Source: Plotosus lineatus (Eukaryota; Chordata; Actinopteri; Siluriformes; Plotosidae). Taken from it: a stretch of 64,000 nucleotides of DNA. The notes beneath the pieces are model-generated. The model had not been told where the DNA came from and searched no databases. It saw nothing but the letters and a program-made list of their open reading frames with translations. The position numbers and the translations under genes are program-made. Position 1 is the first letter of the stretch. Each line of letters starts with the position of its first letter. Positions 62,246 through 64,000 of this stretch are shown here, piece after piece. The stretch spans positions 40,470,564 through 40,534,563 of the forward strand of contig CM045734.1 of assembly GCA_024760905.1 (NCBI GenBank), written 5' to 3'.

Positions 62246-64000
62246 TTCAACTCAGTTCATTGTAAATTCAATCTTGTACTTCTAATCCTGTTTGAAACTG
62301 TTGCAAGAAAAGCACCAATCATCATCTCTTAGTAGGAAATTTCTGCATGCCTCAGCTTTTTTCTACCATCCATTCACTCAAAGGACAAGGCAGAGTCTAT
62401 ACTGGAGTCTTTGAACATTGGGCTAATATTATCAGGACTTCAAAGCCCCCTTCCACCTCCTCAATAGTGTGTATTCTTCTACAGCAGGATCTCATCCCAG
62501 CATCAATCAAGAGCTGTGGGTATAAAAGGAAAGAACAGCAAACACTGTAAAAAAGAATCAACCGGACTTAGTAACAGGGGCTGACTTGGGCCTATGCATT
62601 TGTCTGGTTTTCCTGAGTGACACAAAGAGGTGCTTTTCCCTACTACACCAATGTTGAAACAACCTTTCTTTAACACTGAAACCAAACCACTGGTGAAAAG
62701 CTAAGCATTGTCTTTAGTGCCCGGGGGCAGCCAGTACAAATTCCCAGTGGTTTGGTCTCTGATCACAGCAGGGCCTCTACGATAGCCTGGAGGGAAAGGT
62801 AGGGTTTTTACCGTTTTTTTTTTTTTTTTCCAGCATGACCAGAAATAACAAGGAAACGATAACACTGGGATAAAAGAAAATCATGGCAGACCCATTAAAA
62901 GCTCAGTGAGAATGGCATGGCGTCTGCTCCAGCTGCTGCGCTTATCATATACTGTATATAGAGGCTGCTGTCATAAACAAACTATGATTTGTGATGAAAA
63001 AGGAAATCATACCCATACCATGGACACTATGATATGCTTACTAGAATAAGTAGCCAGTTTGCTTAAATCTGTGTGCTACTGTATGGAATCTGAGGAGGTC
63101 AAATCCCATTTCATCAAGATGTCAGTATTAATCTCTTAATCAAGGTTCTCAGGCTGTGGATGGTAGAATGGACAGTAGTGACTTGTGCTCAGGATTCTGC
63201 ATGGTTGAGTATGCTTAGGCCTTCTGAAACTGCCTTCGAGAGCAGGTGTGCATGTTAATGAGAGCACAACAGCTGCTGGTCCTCGTCCACTCCCCCAGTC
63301 TCCACTTCCCTCCTGGAATATGGAGGCTGAAGCTGAAAGTCCCTGAATAGTGTTCAGGCTGAAAGGCTTCATGAGAAGGGCCATTGTTCCTGCTGCCATT
63401 CAAGAGTCAGGCTGAACGCAGGCGTTCGCTCGCCTGCATCCCCTCTGAGTGAGCCTTCAGATATCAAACCACTCCTTTCCCCTCCCTCTGCCTGCCTTTT
63501 CTCTCCTTCGCTCATTTCCAGACCATAGGCTTGACATTTTCAACTCTTTCCCGCCAATTTGCTGTCACACGTTTTGGCAAGGGTGTACTCCATGTAACAA
63601 TCTACTATAGTCGCTACTCGTGCCATCTCTAACACTCCTAAAGTCGTCTGTTCATCAGAACTTAAAAATCATTGGGTTATGTGAACGGGGTCACGATTCT
63701 AGACTAAAAACTCATTAGCCAAGTTATGATGTAAAAATAAATGAATGAGAAACAAATTTGAAAATATAACTGGTAGTTCAATCCTTTCCCAGTTTAAACA
63801 CTATACCACAGAAACTAACCAACCAAAGTCAAGTTGAATGACACATAAATACAGCAAAAACTATTTAAAATATTTGGTTATAAACTAATCATACCATGAC
63901 TTCCCACGATTACCATGGATGGCATTACTCTTCAAATACCCCATTGGGGATTATGTACCAAGCTTTCAACGAAATCTGTGCGAAGAGTGAGTACACCCTA
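62246..64000. other. notch1 intron 2 (inferred), repeat-poor end of window
   Basis: No recognised repeat apart from a T-run at about 62814-62831. I searched the minus strand for exon 2 (a Cys-rich first half of EGF1) and found none. Unique-looking sequence such as 63400-63560 could hold regulatory elements, but nothing specific supports that. Confidence 0.4.

Noticed and set aside
59658..64000. notch1 exons 1-2 within the window
   Set aside because: I scanned the minus strand for a Cys-rich EGF1 half with a suitable acceptor/donor and for a signal-peptide exon and found none. They most likely lie beyond 64000.

Overview
This is a nuclear genomic window from a vertebrate, almost certainly a teleost fish. 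Two conserved vertebrate genes lie on the minus strand with short exons and GT/AG introns. The rest is dense with fish-type interspersed repeats: tRNA-headed SINEs, APE-type LINEs, pogo/Tigger-like and hAT-like DNA elements, and long (TA)n and (CA)n arrays.

Layout. Positions 1-7727 hold the 5' end of camsap1 (minus strand): exon 1 with the start codon (7568-7727), a repeat-filled intron and exon 2 (435-697). The gene continues past position 1. A CpG-rich stretch near 8440-8610 is a candidate promoter. Positions 8700-22200 are intergenic and made largely of nested retrotransposons of two LINE families (called LINE-alpha and LINE-beta here), SINEs and MITEs. Positions 22250 to beyond 59657 hold notch1 (minus strand): a 3'UTR, then 32 coding exons corresponding to human NOTCH1 exons 3-34. 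I placed every splice site by hand. The exons join into one open frame of 7300 nt (one base completing a codon, then 2432 codons and a stop). Exons 1-2 (signal peptide and first half of EGF1) were not found and probably lie beyond position 64000.

Biology. Camsap1 is a microtubule minus-end protein and Notch1 is the juxtacrine receptor; in mammals the two genes are neighbours (human 9q34.3), so the synteny supports both names. The Notch1 model is intact, but several regulatory positions differ from human NOTCH1: the tetra-arginine furin (S1) site is missing, the S3 scissile Gly-Val reads Gly-Met, the C-terminal LTPSPES degron reads LTPSPGS, and EGF5 is one residue short.

I saw no new multi-gene system. 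The most interesting unexplained item is an exon-like 61-codon minus-strand ORF with a strong splice acceptor inside notch1 intron 30 (30565-30750). The next most interesting are the missing S1 site, SINEs that share a head but carry different tails (one matching the resident LINE-beta), a near-perfect 275-bp foldback element with an exact 8-bp target duplication, and several datable insertion nests. Repeat family names here are local labels; clade assignments need a library search.
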